32,481 bases of DNA from Deferrisomatales bacterium (GCA_024277875.1 JAJRUI010000023.1:1-32481), one strand, 5' to 3'; numbered from the stretch's first letter, positions 15,567-24,341 are shown. Numbers and translations: made by a program. Notes: generated by a model from the sequence alone, not told the origin.

Positions 15567-16442
15567 TCACGCCCGGGGCGACAGGATCTCGTCGGCGATG
15601 TCCGGGTACAGCGCCCGGACGCAGTCGTTGCACAGGCCGTGGGAGAACAGGGCCGTCCCCCGATCCTCGAAGTACGCGTCCACCGGCACCCACCGGTCGG
15701 TTCCGTCCGCGTCTTCTACCCGGATCTTCTTGCAGTTGGCGCAGATCGGGAGCAGCCGCTCCAGGGCCGCCACCGTCTCCTCCAGACGGTGCATCCTGCG
15801 GTACAGCCACGCGGACACGGCCAGGGCCACGGCCACCACCACCGCGGTCAGGATGCCCCCGAAAACGAACGCCTGGGTGAACCGGGCCGCCACCGAACCG
15901 AAGTCCTGGTACGCCTCGAACACGTAGTGGCGGCCGCCCGCACCGGTCGGCGCGAGGGGGATGTACGACTCCACGGCCACGTCCGGCCCGTCCGTGCCGT
16001 ACCGGTCCCGGTAGGCCAGCGGATCGATCACCTCGGACACCGTCTCCCCCCGGCTCGCCCGTTCCACCTCGGGATGCCCGGGCACCGAGCGGCCCACCAG
16101 GGACCGGTCCGTGGCGTAGAGCACCGTGCCGTCCGGCGCGTAGACCTTCGCCCGCAGCAGCCCCACGGTGCGGAGCTTCGACCGGATCAGGCGGTCGAAA
16201 TAGTCGTACAGCTCCGGGTCGCCGAACCCCTCCAGCAGGGTGGGCAGGGGGAAGGACGACGCGAGTTCGTTGCGCAGGAACGCGGTCATCCGGGCCGCGT
16301 TGTCCTCGGCGGCCTGCACCGCCTCGGCGCGCAGGAACACCCACTGCACTGCGAGGACCGCGCCGTACAGGGCGAGGAACACCGCGGCGATCCCGGGCAG
16401 GAAGTACCTGCGGCTGCGTTTCGTGCGGCCGGGTCCGGTCAT
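15567..16442 (-). CDS. Membrane sensor protein with periplasmic domain and C-terminal four-Cys module
   Basis: A 291-residue protein with a basic N-terminus, membrane segment 13-37, a periplasmic region of about 150 residues (38-187), a second membrane segment 191-214, and a short cytoplasmic tail. The periplasmic part has a Cache/PAS-like feel (VYAPDGTVLYATDRSLVGR, then PDVAVESYIPL). The tail holds a short helix and the module LPICANCKKIR...HGLCNDC, with C234, C237, C271 and C274. I have seen this module after PAS, receiver and kinase domains in deltaproteobacterial signalling proteins; a bound metal is plausible but unproven. No kinase, cyclase, methyl-accepting or HAMP domain is visible. 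Start ATG 16442 overlaps the stop of the Cys-cluster gene (ATGA), so the two form an operon. Confidence 0.75.
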   Translation of the reverse strand: MTGPGRTKRSRRYFLPGIAAVFLALYGAVLAVQWVFLRAEAVQAAEDNAARMTAFLRNELASSFPLPTLLEGFGDPELYDYFDRLIRSKLRTVGLLRAKVYAPDGTVLYATDRSLVGRSVPGHPEVERASRGETVSEVIDPLAYRDRYGTDGPDVAVESYIPLAPTGAGGRHYVFEAYQDFGSVAARFTQAFVFGGILTAVVVAVALAVSAWLYRRMHRLEETVAALERLLPICANCKKIRVEDADGTDRWVPVDAYFEDRGTALFSHGLCNDCVRALYPDIADEILSPRA

Positions 16443-16933
16443 GGTCGGTGTGCCTCCAGCGCCCGGGCCATCAGGACCATCTCCGACCGGGTGAACACCC
16501 GCTCCAGCACCGGCCGTTGGGCCGCGAACATGCTCTGCCCGCCGGCCTCGCTGCTGTCGAAGCACCGGAGCATGTCCCGGTCGTACCGGCACCACGGGGT
16601 GGAAAAGAAGTCCATGTTCTTCACGGTGGTCACCACCCGCACGCCGCCGATCCGCACCAGGTCCAGGGGGAACAGGGCGCAGTCGAACGGCTTGTCCCCG
16701 TGGACGGCGCACCGTCCGCCCACGAGGTGGACGCACCGGACCTGGACCTTGCAGCACAGGTTCGGCCCCAGCAGCGGCCGGCACCGGTCCGGGTCGCACG
16801 ACCACGGGTCTGCCAGCATCGGGTCCACGTACAGGTCGCGCCGGACCCGGACCAGGGTCTCCAGGAACCGGGCCAGGTCGCCTGTGCGCGGCGCATCGGT
16901 GAAGATCTCGTCGGTGTCGGGGTCGATGCGCAT
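16439..16933 (-). CDS. Cysteine-cluster protein (YkgJ-like, putative metal-binding)
   Basis: A 164-residue protein with nine cysteines at 46, 51, 60, 61, 67, 75, 85, 115 and 124. The C-x4-C, CC and GGRCAVHGDKPFDCALFPL pattern is typical of YkgJ-type and related proteins annotated as iron- or zinc-chelating, with unknown biochemical role. The start is ATG 16931-16933 (MRIDPDTDEIF); the frame stays open further upstream but would run into the divergent macrodomain gene with low-complexity residues. It is cotranscribed with the membrane sensor through an ATGA overlap. The pairing of a Cys-rich soluble protein with a C4-module sensor suggests a shared metal or redox theme, which is inference. Confidence 0.65.
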   Translation of the reverse strand: MRIDPDTDEIFTDAPRTGDLARFLETLVRVRRDLYVDPMLADPWSCDPDRCRPLLGPNLCCKVQVRCVHLVGGRCAVHGDKPFDCALFPLDLVRIGGVRVVTTVKNMDFFSTPWCRYDRDMLRCFDSSEAGGQSMFAAQRPVLERVFTRSEMVLMARALEAHRP

Positions 16934-16945
16934 CGGATCCAGGCC

Positions 16946-16974
16946 TTGCCCGTTGCCGCGCCCTGGGGTAAACG
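16946..16974 (+). promoter_or_regulatory. Candidate promoter for the macrodomain gene
   Basis: TTGCCC (16946-16951), a 17-bp spacer and TAAACG (16969-16974) lie 38 bp before the ATG in the 78-bp divergent gap. The match is modest. A strong AGGAGG follows at 16999-17004. Confidence 0.35.
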
Positions 16975-17011
16975 CAGCGGCTGAAGAGAAACCGAAACAG
17001 GAGGCGGTGCC

Positions 17012-17569
17012 ATGGAACGCAGGTTCGGCAGCACGCGGCTCGTCCTCGTCCAGGGGGACATCACCCGGCAGGCGGTGGACGCCGTGGTCAACGCGGCCAA
17101 CGGTTCGCTCCTGGGCGGGGGCGGCGTGGACGGCGCGATCCACCGGGCGGGCGGCCCGGCCATCCTACAGGAGTGCCGGGAGCTCGTGAAGCGGATCGGC
17201 CGCCTGCCGCCGGGCCAGGCCGTCGTCACCACGGCCGGCCGGTTGCCGGCCCGGCACGTGATCCACACGGTGGGGCCGGTGTGGCGGGGCGGGGACCGCG
17301 GGGAACCGGCCCTGCTCGCGAGCGCGTACCGCGAGAGCCTGGCCCGGGCCGAGGAGGCCGGGTGCCGGACCGTTGCCGTGCCGTCCATTTCCACGGGCGC
17401 GTACGGGTACCCGGTGGACCTGGCGGCCGAGGTCGCCCTCGGGGCCGTGGCCGGCCGGCTGGCCGCCGGGAGCCCCCTGGAGGAGGTGCGGTTCGTGCTG
17501 TTCTCGACCGGGGACCTGGCGGCGTACGAGACCGCCCTGGACCTGCTGGAGGTCGCAGGCGGCCGTTGA
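17012..17569 (+). CDS. Macrodomain protein, O-acetyl-ADP-ribose deacetylase (YmdB) type
   Basis: A 185-residue single macrodomain that binds ADP-ribose and, in the YmdB class, hydrolyses O-acetyl-ADP-ribose or mono-ADP-ribosyl groups. It has LVQGDITRQAVDAVVNAANGSLLGGGGVDGAIHRAGG, which includes the catalytic Asn-Ala-Ala-Asn and GGGGVDGAI loop, then HVIHTVGPVW and the second phosphate loop SISTGAYGYP. Length is near E. coli YmdB (177). The ATG has AGGAGG 7 bases upstream, an ideal site. It is monocistronic, divergent from the Cys-cluster gene. Whether it serves metabolism, stress or a defence system is not shown by its neighbours. Confidence 0.9.
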   Translation: MERRFGSTRLVLVQGDITRQAVDAVVNAANGSLLGGGGVDGAIHRAGGPAILQECRELVKRIGRLPPGQAVVTTAGRLPARHVIHTVGPVWRGGDRGEPALLASAYRESLARAEEAGCRTVAVPSISTGAYGYPVDLAAEVALGAVAGRLAAGSPLEEVRFVLFSTGDLAAYETALDLLEVAGGR

Positions 17570-17682
17570 CCCGGAAACCAAACGCCCGCGGGCTCGTCCG
17601 GCAGGGCTTTTGAACGTCTCCGTAGGTGGTACGCCCGTCGCCCTCCCGACCACGGCGCCAGGGCGCCTTCCAGGGTGCCGGG

Positions 17683-18564
17683 TCAGCAGCGCGTGGCGCC
17701 GGGCGGGTCGAACAGGAGCGACAGGTCCACGGCCCGGGCCGAGTGGGTGAGGGCGCCGGCCGAGATCAGGTCCACCCCGGTTTCGGCGATCGCCCGCAGC
17801 CGGTCCTCGGTGACCCCGCCGGACGCTTCCAGCACGGCCCGGCCCCCGGTGCGGCGCACCGCCCGGGCCAGGGTGCCCGGGTCCATGTTGTCCAGGAGCA
17901 CCGCGTCGGCCCCGGCGTCGAGGGCCTGGTCCAGTTCGGCCAGGTCGGTCACCTCCACCTCGACCCGCAGGGTGTGGGGCACGCCGGCCCGGGCCGCGGC
18001 AACGGCCGCGCCGATGCCCCCGGCGGCGCGGATGTGGTTTTCCTTGATCAGGACGCCGTCGAACAGGCCGGCCCGGTGGTTGGCCGCCCCCCCCACCCGC
18101 ACCGCGTACTTCTCCAGGGCCCGCAGGCCCGGCGTGGTCTTGCGGGTGTCCACCAGGCGGGCCCGGGTACCATCCAGGTGCGCGGCCCATCGGCGGGCCT
18201 GGGTGGCCACCCCGGACAGCCGCTGGAGCAGGTTCAGGGCGGTGCGCTCGCCCGTGAGGAGCACCCGGGCGTCCGCGTCCACCGCCAGCACCGTGGCGCC
18301 GGCCGGCACGTCGTCCCCGTCCCGGAACGCGACGTCCCACGCCGCGTCCGCGGCGCCCAGCAGCTCGAACACCCGGTAGAACGCGGGGAGCCCGGCCAGC
18401 CTCAGGGGCTCGCGGGCCACCAGCCTCGCCCGCACCCGGATCCCGGCCGGGACCGTGACCCGGGTGGTCACGTCGCCGGTGCCCACGTCCTCGTCCAGGG
18501 CGGCCCGGATCACCCGGTCGGCCGCCTGGGCCGGGAATTCGGCGTGGAAGTCCCGGCGGGGCAC
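17683..18564 (-). CDS. nadC: Nicotinate-nucleotide pyrophosphorylase (quinolinate phosphoribosyltransferase)
   Basis: A 293-residue NadC, which turns quinolinate and PRPP into nicotinate mononucleotide in de novo NAD synthesis. It shows ALDEDVGTGDVTT, ERTALNLLQRLSGVAT, DTRKTTPGLRALEKYAVRVGGAANHR, the KENHI segment, DAVLLDNM and the C-terminal EASGGVTEDRLRAIAETGVDLISAG. All typical active-site Arg, Lys and Glu motifs are present. The start is GTG at 18562-18564, directly abutting the valS stop (18565-18567), so it is probably translated from the valS mRNA by reinitiation. No nadA or nadB is nearby. Confidence 0.93.
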   Translation of the reverse strand: MPRRDFHAEFPAQAADRVIRAALDEDVGTGDVTTRVTVPAGIRVRARLVAREPLRLAGLPAFYRVFELLGAADAAWDVAFRDGDDVPAGATVLAVDADARVLLTGERTALNLLQRLSGVATQARRWAAHLDGTRARLVDTRKTTPGLRALEKYAVRVGGAANHRAGLFDGVLIKENHIRAAGGIGAAVAAARAGVPHTLRVEVEVTDLAELDQALDAGADAVLLDNMDPGTLARAVRRTGGRAVLEASGGVTEDRLRAIAETGVDLISAGALTHSARAVDLSLLFDPPGATRC

Positions 18565-21246
18565 CTACGCCGCCCCCCGCACCCGCTCGAGGCTGGCCCG
18601 AAGTTTCTCCAGGGCCTCGCGCGCCTCCTCGGCCTTGGCCCGTTCCTTGGCCACCACCGCGGCCGGGGCCCGCTCGAGGAACTGGGGGTTGGCCAGCTTC
18701 TTGGCGATCCGGGCCTCCTCGGCCTCGAGCCGGGCGATCTCCTTGGTGAGCCGCCGTTCCTCGGCCGCCAGGTCCACCACGCCCGCCAGGGGCACGAAGA
18801 TCTCGAGCCCGGGGGCCACGGCCGCGGCCGACTGGGGCGGCCGGGGCGCGTCCCCGCCGAGGAACGCGAGCCGCCCGAGGCCGGCCAGGGCGGTCACGGT
18901 GTCCGCCTCGGACCGGAGCACGTCCACTGCGGCTGCGTCCCCCCGCACGTGGGCCTCGAGCCGGCGGGACGGGGGCACGTTCATCTCGCCGCGCACGTTG
19001 CGGATCGCGGACACCGCCGCCTTCACGGTCTCGATCCGGTCCCGCGCCGCGTCGTCGGCCGGCATCTGGTCGGGCCGGGGGAACGGCGCCGTGATCAGGC
19101 CGTCGGGCCGGTCGCCCAGGAACCCGGGCCACGGCAGCCGGTGCCACAGCTCCTCGGTGACGAACGGCATGAACGGGTGGAGCAGGCGGAGCACGCCGTC
19201 GAACGCCCGCACCAGGGTCTGCTGGGCGGCCCGCCGGGCCTTGGGCGCGTCACCGGCGTACAGGGGCCGCTTGGCCATCTCGATGTACCAGTCGCACAGC
19301 TCGTGCCACAGGAACTGGTACACGGCCCCGGCCGCCTTGTCGAACTCGTACCCGTCCAGGTGGGTCCGGACCGCGGCGGTCGCGTCCCGCAGGCGGGTTA
19401 GGATCCACCTGTCCGCGGCCGACAGGTCGTCCAGCGCCACCTCGGGCGCGGCCGGGTCCAGGTCGGCCAGGTTCATCAGGGCGAACCGGGCCGCGTTCCA
19501 CAGCTTGTTCACGAACCGGTGGTACCCCTCGATCCGGTCCACGGACAACCGGATGTCCCGCCCTTGGGCTGCGAACGCCACCAGGGTGAACCGGAACGCG
19601 TCCGCGCCGAACCGGTCGATCACCTCCAGGGGGTCGATCACATTCCCCTTGGACTTGGACATCTTCTGGCCCTGTTCGTCCCGGACCAGGGCGTGGATGT
19701 ACACGTCCCGGAACGGCACCTCGTCCATGAACCACAGCCCCATCATCATCATCCGGGCCACCCAGAAGAACAGGATGTCGAACCCGGTGACCAGGGCGCT
19801 GGTGGGGTAGAACTTGCGCAGCTCCGGGGTGTCGTCGGGCCAGCCCAGGGTGGAGAACGGCCACAGGGCCGACGAGAACCAGGTGTCCAGGACGTCGCTG
19901 TCCTGGGCGAGGTCAGTCGCGCCGCACGCCGGGCACGCGTCCGGGTCCTGGCGGGCCACGGTCAGCTTGCCGCACGCGGCACAGGTGAACGCGGGGATCC
20001 GGTGGCCCCACCAGATCTGGCGCGAGATGCACCAGTCCCGGATGTTCTCCATCCAGTGGAAATAGGTCTTCTCCCACTGGGCCGGCACGATCCGGGTGCG
20101 GCCGTCCCGCACCGCTGCGATCGCCCGGTCCGCCAGGGGCTGGATCCGGACGAACCACTGGCGCGACACCAGGGGCTCGATCACGGTGTGGCACCGGTAG
20201 CACTCGCCCACCGCGTGGGCGTGGTCGTCCACCCCCACCAGGTGGCCCCCGGCCTCCAGGTCGGCCACCAGCCGCTCCCGGCACGCGTACCGGTCCAGGC
20301 CCGCGTAGGCGTCCCCGGCCTCCGGGGTCATGGCGCCGTCCTCCCCGATCACCCGCACCAGCGACAGGCCGTGGCGCTCGCCCATGGCGAAGTCGTTGGG
20401 GTCGTGGGCCGGGGTCACCTTGACCGCGCCCGTCCCGAACGCCGGGTCCACGGCCGCGTCCGCGATGATCGGGATCTCCCGGCCGACCACCGGGAGCACA
20501 AGGGTCCGGCCCACCAGGTCCCGGTACCGGTCGTCGTCGGGGTGCACGGCCACGGCCGTGTCGCCGAGCATGGTCTCGGGCCGGGTGGTGGCCACGGTGA
20601 CCCCGCCGCCGCCGCCCTTCAGGGGGTAGCGGATGTGCCACAGGTGGCCGTCCGCGTCCCGGTGCTCCACCTCCAGGTCCGACAGGGCCGTGTGGCACCG
20701 GGGGCACCAGTTGGTGATGTAGTCCCCCTGGTAGATCAGCCCCTCGTCGTACAGCCGGCAGAACACCTCCCGGACCGCCCGGGACAGCCCCTCGTCCAGG
20801 GTGAACCGCTCCCGCTCCCAGTCGCACGACGCGCCCAGCCGCCGGAGCTGGCCGATGATCGTGCCGCCGGACTCCTCCCGCCACTGCCACACCCGCTCCA
20901 CGAACGCGTCCCGGCCCACCTCCTGGCGGGTGGTGCCCTCGCCGGCCAGCATGCGCTCCACCACGTTCTGGGTGGCGATGCCCGCGTGGTCCGTGCCCGG
21001 CTGCCACAGGGCCTCGTACCCGTCCATCCGCTTGTACCGGACCAGGGCGTCCTGGAGGGTGTTGTTCAGGGCGTGGCCCATGTGCAGGCTGCCCGTCACG
21101 TTGGGGGGCGGGATCACGATGGCGTACGGCGGTTTGGGCGAGTGGGGGTCGGCGTGGAACCGCCCCTCCGACTCCCACCGGGCGTACCACTTCTTTTCGA
21201 TCGCGTGGGGATCGTAGGAACCGAGTCCGTCGGTCGGCTGGCTCAT
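18565..21246 (-). CDS. valS: Valine--tRNA ligase
   Basis: An 893-residue class I aminoacyl-tRNA synthetase that charges tRNA-Val. The HIGH motif is HMGH (55-58) within PPPNVTGSLHMGHALN, and the KMSKS motif is at 528-532. The editing domain lies between them (VATTRPETMLGDTAVAVHP). Two zinc-type Cys pairs are visible in the insert (CAACGKL and CPACGATD). The anticodon-binding domain and a C-terminal coiled coil (LAAEERRLTKEIARLEAEEARIAKKLANPQFLERAP) complete the protein. The start ATG 21244-21246 has a GAGGGAG-type site upstream. The gene leads a two-gene unit with nadC. Confidence 0.97.
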   Translation of the reverse strand: MSQPTDGLGSYDPHAIEKKWYARWESEGRFHADPHSPKPPYAIVIPPPNVTGSLHMGHALNNTLQDALVRYKRMDGYEALWQPGTDHAGIATQNVVERMLAGEGTTRQEVGRDAFVERVWQWREESGGTIIGQLRRLGASCDWERERFTLDEGLSRAVREVFCRLYDEGLIYQGDYITNWCPRCHTALSDLEVEHRDADGHLWHIRYPLKGGGGGVTVATTRPETMLGDTAVAVHPDDDRYRDLVGRTLVLPVVGREIPIIADAAVDPAFGTGAVKVTPAHDPNDFAMGERHGLSLVRVIGEDGAMTPEAGDAYAGLDRYACRERLVADLEAGGHLVGVDDHAHAVGECYRCHTVIEPLVSRQWFVRIQPLADRAIAAVRDGRTRIVPAQWEKTYFHWMENIRDWCISRQIWWGHRIPAFTCAACGKLTVARQDPDACPACGATDLAQDSDVLDTWFSSALWPFSTLGWPDDTPELRKFYPTSALVTGFDILFFWVARMMMMGLWFMDEVPFRDVYIHALVRDEQGQKMSKSKGNVIDPLEVIDRFGADAFRFTLVAFAAQGRDIRLSVDRIEGYHRFVNKLWNAARFALMNLADLDPAAPEVALDDLSAADRWILTRLRDATAAVRTHLDGYEFDKAAGAVYQFLWHELCDWYIEMAKRPLYAGDAPKARRAAQQTLVRAFDGVLRLLHPFMPFVTEELWHRLPWPGFLGDRPDGLITAPFPRPDQMPADDAARDRIETVKAAVSAIRNVRGEMNVPPSRRLEAHVRGDAAAVDVLRSEADTVTALAGLGRLAFLGGDAPRPPQSAAAVAPGLEIFVPLAGVVDLAAEERRLTKEIARLEAEEARIAKKLANPQFLERAPAAVVAKERAKAEEAREALEKLRASLERVRGAA

Positions 21247-21308
21247 GGTGCGGGTGCTCCCTCGGAGGATCGCGGAAATACGGCCCGTTCGGGCGGGAAA
21301 GAGGGCAC

Positions 21309-21337
21309 AGTGTACGAGCGCGCCCCGCCCGGTGCAA
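21309..21337 (-). promoter_or_regulatory. Sigma-70-type promoter for valS
   Basis: Reading the minus strand, TTGCAC (21337-21332), a 17-bp spacer, then TACACT (21314-21309). The leader to the valS ATG is about 60 nt. No T-box-like structure or leader peptide is apparent. Confidence 0.55.
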
Positions 21338-21399
21338 GGTCCGGCGCACGAGACGAGGGCGCCCGGGGGCGCCCTCTGGAAGGTCGGATCGGCCCGGGT

Positions 21400-23118
21400 T
21401 CAGGCCGGCGGCGGCGCCTCCTTCTGCAGCCGCTCGATCGCCTCCTGGATCAGGCGTTCGGCCAGTTGCGGCACCACCTCCCACACCACGCGCTCCACCG
21501 TGGCCTGGACCACCGGGGTGAGGGCCTCGGCCGACAGGCTCTGCTCCAGCGCCTTGCGCACGGTCTGTTCCACCGGGTCGGCAGCCGCCGCGGGGCGCTG
21601 CGGACCGTACGGAGGGGCCTCCTCGTCCCACACCTGGGTCCCCTGGCCCTGGGCCGGCTCGCCCGTCCAGGACGGGTCCTGGGCGGGCTGGTCCGGCTCC
21701 CCGGCGGGTTCTGCCGCCGGGACGTCCGGCTCGAAGGCGGGCGCCCCGACCGGCTCTGGCGCCCGGTCCGCTTCGGGGAGGGGCGGCTCCGGCCGTGGGC
21801 GGGCGTCCGGTTCGCCGGCCGTGCCGGCCGCCAGCAGGTCGGCGAACGGGTCGGTCCCGGACGGGGCGGCGTCCGGCTGGTCGGGCGCGGGCTCTGCCGG
21901 CGCTGCCAGCGGGCTGTCGGCCCGGAGTTCGTCACCGGGTCCGGTGGGGGCGGAAGCCGGTTCGGGTTCCCCTGGGGACGCGCCGGCGGCCGGGGAGACC
22001 ACGTCGTCGAACAGGGAGTCGAACCCGGCGCCGTCCGGGGGCGGTTCCCCCTGGGCCTCCGGTTCGGGCGTCCCGTCGACCGCGGCGGGCGGCACGGGTT
22101 CGTCCAACGCTCCGGCGGCATCGATCGCCGGTTCCACTGCTTCCCCGGCCGGCTCGGCCGCCCAGCCGTCCCCAGCGGACGCCCCGGCTGCGCCGGCCGC
22201 CGGTTCTTCCTCCGGTCCTGCCGGGAACGCGGCGGGCCCGGCCTCTGCCCCTGGCAGGGGCTCGTCCGTCCCGGACGGGGCGGCGTCCTGGTACGGCGCC
22301 TCCGCTCCTTCGAGCGGCTCCACGGGCTCCTGCGCCGCCGGGGTCTCGTCCACAAGGGGGCCCAGATCCAGCTCACCCAACGCCTCCGGGGCGCCGGCGT
22401 CCAGGGGCTCGGGCGCCTGTGCCGCCGGGGCTTCGTCTTCAGGGGGCCCCAGGTCCAGGGCACCGAACGTCTCCGGGGTGTCGCCGGCCAGGTCCGGGGC
22501 GCCGGTGTCCACGGGCTCGGGCGCCACCGGCTGGAGGTCGTCCAGCAGTTCCAGGTCCCCGAACTCGTCTTCCCCGGCCAGGTCGATCACCTCCACCTGC
22601 TCGCCCAGGTCGGCGTCCCCGGCCGCGGGCTGGGCCACCGCCTCCGGGCTCAGCAGGAACTCGTCGCCCAGCCCGCCCAGATCTTCCGGGGTCGGGGCGA
22701 CCGGGCCCGGGCCGGGAGGCGCGGCGGGCTCGACCTCGTCCGGTCCCGGGTCGAAAAGGCCGCCGTCCAGGGTCGCCCGCAGGGTGTCCGCCAGCTCTTC
22801 CGAGGAGAACGGCTTGGGCAGGGCGCCCGCGGCTCCGGCCTCCAGGGCGGCCGACTCGTCCACCTCGGCGCCGCTCAGGATCACCGGGATCGACGAGCCC
22901 TCGGCCGTGGCCCGGATCGACCGGCACACCGCGTACCCGTCCTCGTCCCCGAGGGACGCGGCGCACAGGACCGCGTCGGGCAGGTGGGAGCGCAAGCGTT
23001 CCAGGGCCTCGGCCCCGGACGCGGCGCCGACCACGTGCCAGTCCTCCCCGGTCAGGGCCAGGCGCGCGGCCTCCTGGATGGTGATGCTGTCGTCGACGAC
23101 CAGCAGCGTACGGGGCAT
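21400..23118 (-). CDS. Pseudo-receiver protein with acidic Pro/Ala-rich linker and PopZ-like C-terminal helix
   Basis: A 572-residue protein in three parts. Residues 1-115 are a CheY-like receiver with acidic pair D9-D10, S82 and K102, but the phosphoacceptor position is Ala53 (PDAVLCAASLGDEDGY), so it should not take phosphate. Residues about 120-525 are a low-complexity acidic, Pro/Ala/Gly-rich linker with internal repeats, such as two copies of a GxLDLGPxxDExPAAQ unit and two of DAAPSGTD. Residues about 530-568 form an amphipathic helix (VERVVWEVVPQLAERLIQEAIERL), a motif recurring in deltaproteobacterial regulators and reminiscent of the PopZ/DUF2497 tail. The layout resembles FrzS-type polarity proteins. 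Function is not established; polar or scaffold localisation is inference. SD-like GGGAGGG precedes the ATG. Confidence 0.75.
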   Translation of the reverse strand: MPRTLLVVDDSITIQEAARLALTGEDWHVVGAASGAEALERLRSHLPDAVLCAASLGDEDGYAVCRSIRATAEGSSIPVILSGAEVDESAALEAGAAGALPKPFSSEELADTLRATLDGGLFDPGPDEVEPAAPPGPGPVAPTPEDLGGLGDEFLLSPEAVAQPAAGDADLGEQVEVIDLAGEDEFGDLELLDDLQPVAPEPVDTGAPDLAGDTPETFGALDLGPPEDEAPAAQAPEPLDAGAPEALGELDLGPLVDETPAAQEPVEPLEGAEAPYQDAAPSGTDEPLPGAEAGPAAFPAGPEEEPAAGAAGASAGDGWAAEPAGEAVEPAIDAAGALDEPVPPAAVDGTPEPEAQGEPPPDGAGFDSLFDDVVSPAAGASPGEPEPASAPTGPGDELRADSPLAAPAEPAPDQPDAAPSGTDPFADLLAAGTAGEPDARPRPEPPLPEADRAPEPVGAPAFEPDVPAAEPAGEPDQPAQDPSWTGEPAQGQGTQVWDEEAPPYGPQRPAAAADPVEQTVRKALEQSLSAEALTPVVQATVERVVWEVVPQLAERLIQEAIERLQKEAPPPA

Positions 23119-23218
23119 GGATCCCTCCCGGTGCGAGCAATAACGCGACGCTACACTTTTCGGCGGACCAAAGGAAAACTCAAGCGCAAACCAGCCTGCC
23201 GGCCGGGCCTGCGGACGC

Positions 23219-24247
23219 TCACAGCGAACGCCACGGCTGGGGCATGAACAGCCGCTCGTACAGGGCCAGGGCGTACCGGTCGGTCATGCCGGCCAGGAAG
23301 TCCGCGGCCAGGTCCTCCACGGCCTCGCCGGGCAGGGGCTGGGCCAGGGTGTCCCGGAACCACCCGGGCCGGGCCAGGAAGTGGGCGAACAGCTCTTCCA
23401 GGATCTTGCTGGCCTTCACGAAATCGCCGTGGACCTCGGGGTTGTCGTACACCCGCTCGTACAGGAACTCCCGGAGCACCACGGCCGCCTCGTGGACCGG
23501 CGGGCTCAGGACCACCACCTCCCAGTCCCGGTCCATGGACGCCCGGATCACGTCCCGCACCATGGTGCCGATCCGGTCGCCGTGGGTGCGGCCCAGCGTG
23601 CGCACCACCGGGCCGGGCAGGTCTTCGGTCCGGATCACCCCGGCCCGCACGGCGTCGTCCACGTCGTGGTTCAGGTACGCGATCAGGTCCGCCACCCGGA
23701 CCACCTGGGCCTCCAGGGACGCGCCGCCCAGCAGGATCTCGCCCTTTCCCTTGGAGTGGTGCACGATGCCGTCGCGCACCTCGTGGGTGAGGTTCAGCCC
23801 CCGGCCGTCCCGTTCCAGCAGGTCCACCACCCGGAGGCTCTGCCGGGCGTGGTGGAACCCCCCGGGCCGGAGCCGGCGCAGCACGGTCTCGCCCGCGTGG
23901 CCGAACGGGGTGTGGCCCAGGTCGTGGGCCAGGGCGATCGCTTCCACCAGGCTCTCGTTCAGGCAAAGGGCCCGGCCGATCGTCCGGGCGATCTGGCTGA
24001 CCTCCAGGGTGTGGGTCAGCCGGGTGCGGTAGTGGTCCCCCTCGGGGTCCAGGAACACCTGGGCCTTGTGCTTGAGGCGGCGGAACGCCTTGGCGTGGAC
24101 GATGCGGTCCCGGTCGTGCTGGAACGCGGGCCGGATGTCGCACGCCGGCTCGTCCCGGGGGCGCCCCCGGGTGTCCCGGGACCGGACCGCCCGGGGGTGG
24201 AGGAACCGGTCCTCCTGGTCTTCCAGCAGTTCTCGGATCGCGTGCAT
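23219..24247 (-). CDS. dgt: Deoxyguanosinetriphosphate triphosphohydrolase-like HD protein
   Basis: A 342-residue dNTP triphosphohydrolase of the HD superfamily, which cleaves dNTPs to nucleoside and triphosphate. It begins with the typical pattern of short helices and [27 protein letters not shown]. The metal residues are H79 (RLTHTLEV), H108-D109 ([11 protein letters not shown]) and an Asp in [12 protein letters not shown] (D186 or D194). The length suits the Dgt-like (type 2) group, shorter than E. coli Dgt at 505. It is transcribed away from scpA, with its own promoter in the 192-bp divergent gap. Substrate preference is unknown. Confidence 0.9.
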   Translation of the reverse strand: MHAIRELLEDQEDRFLHPRAVRSRDTRGRPRDEPACDIRPAFQHDRDRIVHAKAFRRLKHKAQVFLDPEGDHYRTRLTHTLEVSQIARTIGRALCLNESLVEAIALAHDLGHTPFGHAGETVLRRLRPGGFHHARQSLRVVDLLERDGRGLNLTHEVRDGIVHHSKGKGEILLGGASLEAQVVRVADLIAYLNHDVDDAVRAGVIRTEDLPGPVVRTLGRTHGDRIGTMVRDVIRASMDRDWEVVVLSPPVHEAAVVLREFLYERVYDNPEVHGDFVKASKILEELFAHFLARPGWFRDTLAQPLPGEAVEDLAADFLAGMTDRYALALYERLFMPQPWRSL

Positions 24248-24273
24248 CGCCGTTCCCTGGGTACGGGGGCACC

Positions 24274-24302
24274 AGGGTAACCCAACGGGTGCCGGCTTCC
24301 AA
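24274..24302 (-). promoter_or_regulatory. Candidate promoter for the dGTPase-like gene
   Basis: On the minus strand, TTGGAA (24302-24297), a 17-bp spacer and TACCCT (24279-24274) lie 26 bp before the ATG. The -10 hexamer is the same as that of the rlmM promoter. Confidence 0.45.
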
Positions 24303-24341
24303 GGGGCGCGCGCCCCGACCGGCCGGATTCCGCCGGATTCC

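Noticed and set aside
17570..17682. Intrinsic terminator between the macrodomain gene and nadC
   Set aside because: Only weak GC inverted repeats (for example GGCG/CGCC at about 17654-17667) without a proper T-run are visible; not strong enough to annotate.
21247..21399. T-box or leader peptide upstream of valS
   Set aside because: No T-box sequence, specifier loop or Val-rich short frame was found in the roughly 60-nt leader.
23119..23218. Promoter of the pseudo-receiver gene
   Set aside because: No pair of hexamers with good spacing stands out; TTGAGT and TGTAGC-like words are badly spaced and there is no sigma-54 GG/GC pattern.
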